From the NCBI GenBank assembly GCA_037367405.1, contig JAZKJV010006933.1, positions 248,001 to 312,000 of the forward strand: 64,000 nucleotides of DNA. Direction: 5' to 3'. Origin of the DNA: Ottelia alismoides (lineage: Eukaryota > Streptophyta > Magnoliopsida > Alismatales > Hydrocharitaceae). The notes under the pieces were generated by a model. The model had not been told where the DNA came from. It made no database searches and saw only the letters and a program-made list of their open reading frames with translations. This document shows, one piece after another, positions 11,112-21,443 of the stretch (position 1 is the first letter of the stretch; every line of letters starts with the position of its first letter). A program made the translations under genes and the position numbers.

Positions 11112-12405
11112 GAAACATCATATAGATTGGCTTTGTATTTGATTGTGATATTTGTCTATATTTTTGCTATGTTATTTTCTCCTCTATTTTATATATATTG
11201 TTTAGTTATCTAACCTCCTCTCTTTGTTGACTTTGTGCGAGGTACCGTGCGCACCCACGTGAAGCCAGCTTCTGCCTGCCAACCTAGCTCAAAGAAGGCT
11301 TAGAGAAATTTTGCAGACCAAGCTCTAATTTTTGTTGCATTTATTGTGTAATTTGTGTGTGTGAGAGAGAGACCACTATTATTGTAATAATACAAGTACT
11401 CCGAACTTTGACTTTCGGGCCCAATTTCCAAGTGATTGTTCACTTGGGGGCTCACCGCAATTTTACCGTGTTTTCATCGCATTCTTTTCCCTTTGTTTTC
11501 TGATTTTGTTTTCTTTATTTTGTGTGATTGAGTCCTTAGTTTTAGGATTGCTTGCGATAGATTAAGGGCAAACACCTAATATATTTGCCTGTGCCTATAG
11601 CGACGTTTGGACTAAGTCAAATTTTGAATTACTTCTCACTTAGTCTTGGAACCATCGTGCAACGAGAGTTCTCCATACAACGCTTGCAGGACCCATTGTG
11701 GTGGGCACTGAGGAGACTCCAAGACTGGACATTTTGATTTCATTCTAAGTCATCAGCATTGGTTCTTCACGTTAATCGCAATTTCTAAACTTAGGGTGAT
11801 TTCATCGGCTTGCATTTGCATATAGATAGGTTTCAATTCGGCTGAGCATTCTTGCATGTAGAGTGCTAGAGGGAAGGTGAGCATTTATGCTTTAGCATTC
11901 ATCATCGTTTTTGTCGCTTGCATTGCTTTTCTGACTCTACCTCTGATTTTTCCAACCTTTGTACTACGTAAAATTGACTCCTCATTAGGATTGTGCATTT
12001 CTCATGAAAAATCCAAAAAAATGATAACCAATAAAATAGGGACTGCTAATATTACTTGACCCTAAAATCGACTAAAAATAAAAATTTTATCGTGGGGTGA
12101 GTAATCCCCTCATTGTCTTCATTTTACTTGCTCGCGCACACACTAACGATTAGTGCCAAAATCCTACTCAACCCCTAAGTGATTGCGTATTTTGAACTTC
12201 TCTCCTAACTCTAAAGCAGACAAGTAAAAAGACCGACTTTTCGGTCTCTACCGAGTCGAGTAGGTGAATTGAGGGTTTGTCTTGCGTGAGTTTTGTTTGT
12301 GTTTGCTTGTGTACATTCTAGATCACCTCTGCGCATTTGTGCCTTTTTCTTCACTTCTCTTGACTTGACCATCGTGCTCTCCCGATCATTTCCTTTTGTT
12401 TCAAG
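11112..12405 (+). other. Element A untranslated leader
   Basis: The 1.3-kb stretch between PBS and ORF has no supported coding frame. It contains blocks conserved with the leaders of B and F: TTGTAATAATACA near 11382, GGGCCCAATTTCC near 11418, and a stem-loop CCAAGTG(6)CACTTGG at 11428-11447 before GGGGGCTCACCGC. The order and spacing match B, so a shared packaging or translation function is plausible. Confidence 0.7.
11428..11447 (+). repeat. Conserved leader stem-loop (A copy)
   Basis: CCAAGTG (11428-11434), a six-base loop and CACTTGG (11441-11447) form a perfect 7-bp stem. B has the same structure at 30189-30208 with one G:U-compatible change. Confidence 0.65.
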
Positions 12406-14313
12406 ATGGCTGATTGGAGCATTTTTTGTCTGGACCTTGCGGACCCCTTGTTCACTCCAGTCGGTCCACCTCTCTTTGTCCAGGAGGACTTTTCTCCTAA
12501 CTTTTGTACATATCCTCCTCAACCACTAATTCAGGACTCGAACTTTTATCCACATCCACCGTCACCTTTCCCTTCACATCCCCCCAAGACTGATCTGTTG
12601 GAGTCACCTTTCATGGAGTCCACCCTTGAGCACTTGACCCAGATAATGGATCATATAAGATAGAGTATTGACAACCTCACTAGCATAAATAAGAGCGACC
12701 ATGATTTTCCACCATTTAATGATATGGGTTCACTTGAGGATTTCCATGAGAGCTTGCAATCGCCCAAAACACAAAAGAATGAGAAAGTTTTAAAAATCCA
12801 AGAAGAGTTCGGTAGACCCTTGGTTGATTCAGATTGTGAGGAGAGAGAGCCTTTGACAGATCATTTGACCACACAGCCTTTAACACTCTATCCCACCTTT
12901 GACTCCGAGGATGCCGATGTACAGACTGCTCTTGGCATTCCTCATGTATATGTTGATTTCGACTTCCTCCAGTGTATGGAGGAAGTCCAAAAATTCAAAA
13001 AAATATTGACTGAACCTGAAGTGGTGGCCACTCTTCATGACATTATCTGTGCCCCACTTAAACAGGCCATGACTGATTATTCTGCTCCTCTTCCCTAGAA
13101 GAGAAAGCAAAGGAGCAGATCTGAGCATCGTATCTTGACCATGGCCACTACCCATGCCATCACACACCGTCCCATTCCTAGGAAAAAGAACAGGGCCACG
13201 CCTTTCATCAGTTGCACCATCTCTGACTTCACATGTGATCACACTCTCCTCGACAGCGGTGCTTCTATTAGCATATTACCCCTCTCCTTGGTACAATCTC
13301 TTCACTTAGGACCTCTCAAGAACACCAGGATGATAGTACAGTTTGCTGATGGATGTATCAAAGGCCAAAGGGTATCCTTGAAAACGTCGTCATTTTGATT
13401 CAGGGCACAAGCTACAATGATGATTTTTCGTATTGCCCATAGAGACCTCCACAAGGGAGCACTCTCCAATCATCCTGGGATGATCATTCCTCACCTCTGC
13501 GAGGGCCGTTATTGACTATGGTCAGAAGAGATTTGCTTCCATCCTGTTGACGAGAGCGAAGTGTTGATCTCCGCACCGACTGTTGACCAGAGACCTGCAC
13601 CTGATGTGACTACACCTATCTTGGCTAACCCTGGGAACCATGACCTTGATGAGACGATCCGAGACTTTTGTTGTATGTTGGACTCCACTGAGACCCAAGA
13701 ATTCCTCTCCAAGGAGGAAGACTTGGAAAGCATGGACCTCGGAGTTCCTTCTTATGGGACTTGGCATTGTGTTGATGACATCCGTGGGATTTAGACGATT
13801 GATGACATTTAGAGGAGGGTGGATTCAGAGATTAGACAGGACGAACATGATTTGACTACTTCTACTGATGAGTTCGTTCCTGTTCACTTAGAAATTGATG
13901 AGACAAAGGGCAAAATTGATATTTTTTCTTTTATTCAGGAATTCAGGCCTTTTGATGAGAAATATGATCCGATTGAGATTGTAAAGGATGAACAGAGTTC
14001 GACTACCTCCATTGATGTGTTTGTTCCTTTTAGTTTTGACTTGGATGAGACCTTGCAGGATGACACTGACTACACTTCTTCCGATGATGAGTTTGTCCCA
14101 TTCCACTTTGATATCAGCGAGACTCCCAAGGCCAGACCTAGCCGTACTTCTTCCACTGATATGTCTGTGCCTCTCCCCCCTATGACCACTGAGGACTATC
14201 ATCGTGTTGACCCTGATCGGTTTGCGTCATCTGAGGACCCTGACATCGACCTGCACCACACCAGATCTATTCCTCAGCGATCCTGCAAAAATGTTTGCTT
14301 TCAACCTTCTTGA
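12406..14313 (+). pseudogene. Element A single ORF: protease-domain protein, broken
   Basis: Open segments 12406-12663, 12724-13098, 13135-13398, 13561-13794 and 13819-14313 all lie in one frame, so they are pieces of one protein of about 630 codons with later stops. The start ATG (12406) follows the leader. The N-terminal 80 residues are Pro/Phe-rich and unlike B gag. A predicted helical stretch follows (about 12960-13060). Then comes a retropepsin-like domain with catalytic Asp at 13252-13254 in a DSGAS motif and a flap-like QFADG near 13339. The remaining ILG(x)xFL segment is near 13472-13500, displaced to another frame by small indels and carrying a stop. The C-terminal third is acidic, with repeated FVPF/DET motifs (13855-14180). 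No RT, RNase H or integrase motif follows. It is probably a degenerate Gag-protease-like protein; its function beyond the protease is unknown. Confidence 0.75.
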
Positions 14314-14406
14314 TCCTCTGTATATCCATCTTGTTGTACATTCGCTTTTGTTAACCTCTGTCCCTCTACTGTATTGCTCATCCATCCCGTTCTCGTGTGT
14401 GCCTTG

Positions 14407-15002
14407 CTTAGGATGTACTTTGTCCTAAGTATAGGGAGGGTGGATGAATCGAGTGTCCATTCGTCGTTCCGTTTCATGACTCTTATTGTTGCATAAACTT
14501 AGGGCTTCTTTTACCCTAAGTATAAGGGGAGTGATGTGTACTTCCTTTTCTATCTTTTTCTATCTTCTCATCTCTTTTCTTATTTTCTTCTTTTCTTCTT
14601 TTCCTTTTCTATCTTCTTTTTCTACCGAAAAGGTGTTGCCCCATTTTGTCAGTCTTCTATACTTAGGACGTACCTTGTCCTAAGTATATTAGGTTGTTCA
14701 CCACTATTGCTTCTATTCTTGGATCCTCTCCACTGTCTCCTCTTCTTGTCTATACTTGGGGATATCTTACCCTAAGTATAGGGGGAGACAGTCTGAGTAC
14801 GATCTGTTCATTCCCACCCTTGACCCTCCCTTCTTTGTGTACAGACTGCTATACTTAGAAGTATTTGATCCTAAGTATAGGGGGACGGTCAACTTATTAT
14901 TCGTTCATTCCTTCATTCGTTTATTCTTTAGACATTCCTATACTCAGTATGAGTTATGTCTTCTCTTTTTCTCTCTGATCTATGAGGGCATAGCTTAAGC
15001 TA
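14407..15002 (+). repeat. Element A stem-loop array with PPT-like tails
   Basis: At least five inverted repeats occur in about 480 bp, plus the palindrome TAGCTTAAGCTA (14991-15002). They are CTTAGGA/TCCTAAG (14407-14429), ACTTAGGG/CCCTAAGT (14497-14521), TATACTTAGGAC/GTCCTAAGTATA (14658-14688), TATACTTGGGG/CCCTAAGTATA (14751-14780) and CTATACTTAG/CTAAGTATAG (14849-14880). Most 3' arms run straight into a purine tract such as ATAGGGAGGG or GGGGGAGA. The true PPT at 16994-17006 is AAGTATAGGGGGA, so each 3' arm plus tail copies the PPT. Confidence 0.85.
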
Positions 15003-16993
15003 AGGATAAGGGGGTCGTATATACTTCGTATATACTTTAGCCATAACTCGTACTTTCGTATTTTTGTTAATAATTATGGTTGATTATACTATAATATTCA
15101 TTAAAACCTTAATAAAAAGATGTTGATTATTCCTCAAACTCTTTCTGTATTTACTGATTAAGAAATCAAGTGTAAATTTTTTTTGCAAAATGTTTGAAAA
15201 ATAGTTTGAAAATCTTTTTGAAAAATCTTTTAAAAACTATTTTGAAAATACTTTGTTACGCATTTTCAACCTTTGTAAATTATTTTTTTTTTGTGAAATT
15301 TATTTTCTTTGTGTGAAATAAAATGTTTGAAAAACTATTTGCAAATGATTTGAAAAATGGTTGCAAAAATATTTTAAATATATATATATATATATACAGT
15401 TTGGAAAACCTTTGCAAAATAATTTTCAAATGTGTTTACATATTTGTAAAATAGTTTGTAAAAATTATTTTGGACTATAGTTTTCCAAAAATGTTTGAAA
15501 AACCACTTCAAATAATTCGAGAAATATATACATATCACCTAAAATTCTTTATATCTATAAAATTGACCGCTTACCCTTTGTAAATTCTTAATACACTAAT
15601 TCTTGTAAAATATCAGATACATCCCCATGTAAATATTTGTACATAGTTTTTGGCCAAAATCTTTTATTTTCAAAAATTTCCAAAAAACATTTACAAAACT
15701 AAAATACCAAAAACATTTGAAAAATCTTTTGATAAATACCAAAAAATGCATATGCATCATCTTTTTCAAAAATCCATAAAAAAAATCAAAATCTTTGAAA
15801 TTGCATCACAAAAATACTTTCTTCATAGCATTTGCATGGCATTCGCATTTTTCGAATTGAATTTAATAGTTGAACAAGTCTAAGTAAAATCCAAAGATTG
15901 GAGCTTGGTTGGACCTTAAATCTACCTTATTAACAAGAACCTTATAGGAGCTGGAATTGAGGTACTTCAGGTCTAGTTGACTTAATTCTTTGAGGATCAC
16001 GAGACTTGGTTCAATGGATTCTTGACTGCCTAAATAGAGTATTTCAGAGCATATGCACGACTCTTGTCGATAATGACCTAACGTGGACATCTGAACCTTT
16101 CACTTGGCTCAACTCAGTTGGAGTGGTGAGGGGGTTGGATTTGTCGGTATGAGATGCACACAGGTGGAAAAATTTGTCCTCCTCTAGGGATGGAAGTGCA
16201 CCCCAACTCGTCTGTTGATGATGAATTTTGAAGACAGGAGAGTGTGGGTTGCAGTAAAGCTTCAAAAGAGGGATAGTCTACTGGCTCAAGAGGAAAAACT
16301 CCTTATGTAAATGCTAATGTGAATAGTATTTCAAAAAAAAGTCACAAAACAAAAAACTCCAAAAAAAATGAACAGGCCTTTATAAAAATAAAAATGCTTG
16401 CCAGAGTATGCATGTTTGTATAGTAAATAAGCAAGCTTGAGCTTCAAAGTCAAATCATGTGAGCCTGTAGCTGGATGACTTGACTACACTAGTCTTGCAT
16501 CCTAGGATAGGTAGCTACACTAGCTACCGTCCATTCTTCTCTTTACCCCCTCCTCTTGAGCTGATTGTTACTTGAACTTAGAAGGGAATACCACGCTCCT
16601 CGATGAATAAGTTATTGAATTGGGGAATCATTAGGTTGTCATACTGGAGAATTCAGTCTCTTTGTCATTTCAGTTGGGGAGAGCCACCATTACTTACACT
16701 GTACGAGTCAGATTCATAGTCATAAGGATTTTGCGTATGAGTTGAAGTATTCTGACCTGGCCATTAAGGAGACTTGAGCAGAGTTTTGGGATTCTTGAAG
16801 GCTGTTGGATTTCAAATTTGGTTCTCATTAAGGTTTCGACCGTACTAAAATTCCAAAGGTCCGACTTGAGCTCCAAACTTTGATTTTGTGAAGACAAGTT
16901 TGATAATTAAACCTAATCGAATTTTCTTCATTTTCTTTTCTTTATTTTTTTCTGCACGTATTGCATAAGTGTTTCCTAGTGACTAGCAAAGGC
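15003..16993 (+). other. Element A 3' untranslated region
   Basis: No supported coding sequence. It begins with a GTATATAC direct/inverted repeat (about 15018-15036). A stretch rich in TTTGAAAA-type motifs follows (about 15180-15500), including an AT microsatellite near 15375-15396. A 1-kb segment then runs to the PPT and closely matches 39700-40838 of element B. Confidence 0.7.
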
Positions 16994-17006
16994 AAGTATA
17001 GGGGGA
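16994..17006 (+). promoter_or_regulatory. Element A polypurine tract
   Basis: AAGTATAGGGGGA abuts the 3' LTR start at 17007, the position expected for the plus-strand primer of reverse transcription. Confidence 0.85.
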
Positions 17007-20000
17007 TGATGAATCTCCATTTCATCATCTATATTCTATCATTTTAGCCTTAAAAACCCCTAGTAAATGCATGTAAATAGGCTTAATTTAGGCATTTTAT
17101 CAACCATGCATTGTTGTGTAAATAGTGTATAAAATACGATTTCTAAAGCCAAAATTATAGAATAAAGAAAAGAAAAGAAAAAGAATAAAATATTGCAATT
17201 ATTTTATGACTCGAAACCTCGAGACCCAGGCATCTCGATGACTACGTCGACAAGGAATAAAGTAGGGAGAGATGAGGGCCAAAATCCAATAAATTCCCCT
17301 TTTATTTAATTCATTCTTTATTTATTTTTGTGACCTATTTTTAGTTCCACTTTTTGTACTTCAAATAAAGAAACCTTGAACATGAAAGTTATAGATAATT
17401 AAATATAGAAAAATACAAAATTTATTTCATATAAAAATAATATACATATAAAAAGTTATGATATGAATAAGTTTCCAAAATCCCAACTTCCCAGACATGT
17501 ATCTCTCAAATAAAAACTCGAAATGTATCAAAATCATATTTAATTGTATATAACTTTTAATAAGAAATTTAATGAAGATATTTTCATATTTTTTAGAGTT
17601 ACGGTTTGAAAGTTAGGTTTGGATCCCTATTATATACTTGTACCGATTAAAATATTCATTTTATTTATTTTTCATTATTTTTATAATTTTATATTTTTAT
17701 AATATTGTAAATACTATTTGCAATATATATGCAAATTAAAACAGGAATAAAACACCAAATAAAACATAAAAAATAAATTACTTGTATAAAATACATAGGT
17801 AAAATACATATACTTATACCTATATAGATTATACATCTATTTATTTAAATGTATATAATAAATCAGAAAAATAAAATAAAAATATATTTGTGTATAAAAT
17901 TAAGTTATAAATATATAAAATAATAAACAAAAGTAAAAAAATAAATATACAATATAAAAAAACATTAAAATACCATATAGCCTATAAAAGGAAACTTGTA
18001 ATTTTGGACCTCAAAAAATAAATAAAATTCATCATAAAATACTTCATAAAATAATAAATGTTTTTTATTAACCTAAAATTAATAAATTCATTTATTATTT
18101 TAATTTCATTTTTTAAATATTTTCCCAGGATTTTTCCTGGTTGGTCCACATGGACCAACCAGGAGTGTTAGAGAGTTGACTGTGGGTCAACTCTCTGACC
18201 CGCCTCCTGCAGTTTTCAGAACCTCGATTCTCCCTTGTTTTTGCGGATTTTTCTAGGCTCACTCTTTCACCTGTTTGTGATGCGGTCTTCATGACTTTTG
18301 ATCCTCGTGGGTCGGTCTTACATGCCCTATATTTGTCTTGGGGATTGGATCGCTATCGCCTACTAGGCCCCGTTCTTTGAGCCACTCCGTCAACCTATTC
18401 AAATAACCCTTCAACCTTTCATCTCATTTTTTAACATTCCTTTTACCATTTTTTTCCCTCTCCGTGGGCGCTCTGGATTGAAGCTCGTGACAGGGGCTTA
18501 TCCAGCTTCTAGGTGACGGGTTAGGCGCGCCTTAGGTTGGTCTCCACCATCTCCGGTGGCTACATCACCATTTGGTCCTTTCGTCATAGCATCGTTCGAG
18601 GTACCTTTTTTGTATTCTTTTATGCAATTTTAATCTATCCATAGTTCTAGGATCATTCCCACCTTCCATTTCGACTAACACCCAACCGAACATCTTTGCC
18701 ACCTGGTGAGCTCCTTTTTCACCATTCCCAACATATTCTGCCCCACAGCAGGGTCGAGGCACTTTTCCCTCGACCCCCATAACCATTCTCTTGCAGGATA
18801 ACAAACCCCAACGCACTTGGATCTCATTTTGGGAACGTTGTTGTGGTTCCTGGAGCCTGCAAGCTCCGCCGGCCTCGCGCACTACCTCTGACCCTCGTCG
18901 GGGATTTTCGGAGCTGTCGTCACATCGAGAACACTTGCAAGAGACGATTGGGCACTTTTCGAGCCGCAACGGACATCGGAAGAGGCGGGGATCACCAGGA
19001 GAAGTTCGCAACGACGAGGCTTCGTCCTTGTTCTTCTATGACCTCTTTTCGCCATCAGATCAAGCACAACCACCCAGGCGTACCGCAACCATCGGATCAG
19101 GAGTGTCCTCAACCGTTGATCACCATCGCCAGATCTGATTGTGGTCGTTGCTTACGAACCTGTATCGCCTCACCGGATCATGATATGTGTTTATATGAAA
19201 GATCTGTCGATGTCTGATCCAACTTTTGTAGGTATTTTGCACACCTAACTACGAAATTTTGCAATTTAGTATTAGGTTTATAATCATTCATCTGCAGTTT
19301 AACTATTTTTTAAATATTTGCATTTCTCCCCCTACGCTTTTAGTTATTACAAATCGATCCCTGGCCATGTCACCTCGCGTGACTGGTGCACGTGAGGTGT
19401 GACATTTTCGGTCAGGCCCTTGGGATTTCTGTTATTTCTAATTAGTCCACAAACTTTCTTATCAAGTGTAAAATTTTTGGATAATTTGCATTTTGACCCC
19501 TAGATATTAAGATATTGCATTATCATCCCTAACAGGCGTATGTGCTCACGCACGTGAGTTCTGGGTTTATTGCAGAGAAGCCCTCCCGAGTTTTGATATC
19601 TGTATTTCTGTGAAATTTGCAACTTGGCCCCTGGACTTTCATATATTTACGAAAATACCCCTATCACGGTTGCATTTTCTCCTTGTTTCTATTATTTATT
19701 TCATGCATCTCCAAATCTTGAAAAAATACCCAAAATAGGCATAAGTTTCTGTTGCATTGCACTTTAACACCACATCTTTATTTCACATTTTTGAGTCATT
19801 TTATTATTTATAAAAATTCAAAAACATGCATTTTCATCTCTATTTGCATTAAAAAATCCATAAAAAATATAAAAACCTTTTGAAAAAAATCCCCTAAAAG
19901 ATATATTTTGTCTGTTTTTGCATATTTATCATTTAGGCCAAACATCACTAAAAATATAAAAGAAAACTCAAAAAATAGAAAAACACTAAAAACCTTTATA

Positions 20001-20752
20001 AAAATTTATAAAATCTATAAAAAAATCCAAAAATTATAATTTCTATTGTTGAATCTTCTCTATTTTATTATCTTTATTTTAAAATTTTTTGGAGAATGTT
20101 TAACCCTATTTAAAAATTTTCATCTCCATTTTAATCTTGGATATTTATTTTATTCTCTGTTTTGAGTATTTTGGACTTTAAAAATACCATAACCATTAGC
20201 AGAAATATAGAAAAATCATAAAAAACATTAGAAAAATAAATAAACATAAAAATATTTTATTTCCTGTATTTTGGATATTTTTGCGTACTTTTATCTCTCT
20301 CTTACTTCCCTTGTGTATATATCCTTTATATAACTTTATATTTATTTTAAAAAGAAAGGAATATAAAACAGAAAATATAAATAGAAAATAAAAAATAAAA
20401 AGTTAAAAGCAAACTCAAAATAAAAAATTAAAAATTAAAAAATTAAAATTAAAAAATAAAATTAAAAACCACAAAAAATAGCACATATAGACAAACACAT
20501 CACAGTCAATTTTTAGCAATAGTTTGCCCTGATCTACCTCTTGTTCCCTGTGTTCGACCTCTACATACTTGCACCTATATACATCCTTATTGTAGAGTTA
20601 TAATAAATTTTAACTCCGCACATTTACTTCCATTGCTTGATTTATCTGTTGTGAGTTAATTGTTGTCTTAATCCGGATTTCGTGTGGTCGATTCAGCGAT
20701 TGAGTTCCCACCTTGTGTGCAACTTAAGACCACTAGATTTTTGGGTTAAACA
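17007..20752 (+). repeat. Element A 3' LTR
   Basis: It begins TGATGAATCTCC at 17007 and ends TTAAACA at 20752, then the flank returns to LTR G. It is a diverged copy of 7312-11092 with the palindrome at 18135-18164 (centre changed to CACATG). A W-box inverted repeat GAGAGTTGAC/GTCAACTCTC lies at 18171-18196. Frames such as 18565-19011 and 18791-19217 match the antisense or alternative frames of the other LTR and are not genes. Confidence 0.9.
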
Positions 20753-21443
20753 AAGGGGAGTCGTAGGATTGACTAAGATCGTGTGGGTGAGGTTAAAGTG
20801 CGAGGGAGCGAATGAGATTTCATCAAGAGCGGTGATCGGACGCTTGTGGGAAAGGCAGTGATGGAGGACGGAGATGGAGGTGGGGGAGGCTTGATCCAAG
20901 TACGAAATGAAGCCCGATGGCAAGAAGAGGGGTCGGTCGTGTGGCATCTCTAGAGAGTGCCATGTGGCCTCTCCAGGAAAAATAATAAATAGAAAAATAA
21001 AGAAAAATCGAAAAGAAATAGTTAAAGGTAAAATTAGGAAAAAATCAAAACATGAAAGTTGTAGATCTCGATGAGATATACAAGTTTCATGTTGGACAAA
21101 AAGCCATAAGAGGGCATTTGCAAAAAGTGTACTTTTTGGTGCATCTTTAAAGGGTAAAAACACAGCCTTTTTGGGTTTGAGATTTTTTTGTTATTTTTTT
21201 ATTTCTTTTAAAAGTCAGGACAATTATAGACTATTAACTAATCTAATTTTAGGGATTTTTAATAAGAATTAAAAACCAAGAAAATAGTAGCAATTAAGTA
21301 CAATAAATATAGTGTTAATTATACATATAATCTATACAATATAATATAGGTTAAGAACAATGAATTATCAGTGGTTTTTATTGAATTTTTTAGGCAAGGA
21401 GATTACTTATTTGATTTTATTATGATGAATGTGAGATTCACCA
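20753..21443 (-). repeat. LTR G, right segment
   Basis: Continuation of 6365-7311 beyond element A. It contains the decayed GTTGTAGAT inverted repeat (21051-21091) and the AAGTCAGGAC/ATTAACT block also found in C (about 6255-6295). On the minus strand the LTR starts TGGTGAATCTC at 21443, with the terminal stem-loop partly preserved. It interrupts the Tekay-like pol that resumes at 21444. Because host sequence, not a PPT, flanks the LTR start, this should be a 5' or solo LTR. Confidence 0.65.

Larger units (their letters stand above)
7312..20752 (+). mobile_element. Element A: non-autonomous Athila-like element with protease-only ORF
   Basis: The 13,441-bp element has LTRs at 7312-11092 and 17007-20752, a decayed tRNA-Asp PBS at 11094 and a PPT at 16994. 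The 5.9-kb interior holds one broken reading frame (12406-14313) with a retropepsin-like domain but no gag core, RT, RNase H or integrase. LTRs, leader and 3' region closely resemble those of element B, so A looks like a B-type chassis carrying a different or internally deleted coding region. It is inserted in LTR G. The two LTRs differ clearly more than B's pair does, by eye, suggesting an older insertion. Confidence 0.85.

Noticed and set aside
14407..14880. Possible CRISPR array or bacterial terminators from repeated hairpins
   Set aside because: Units differ in stem and spacing, have no uniform spacers and sit in a plant retrotransposon 3' UTR.
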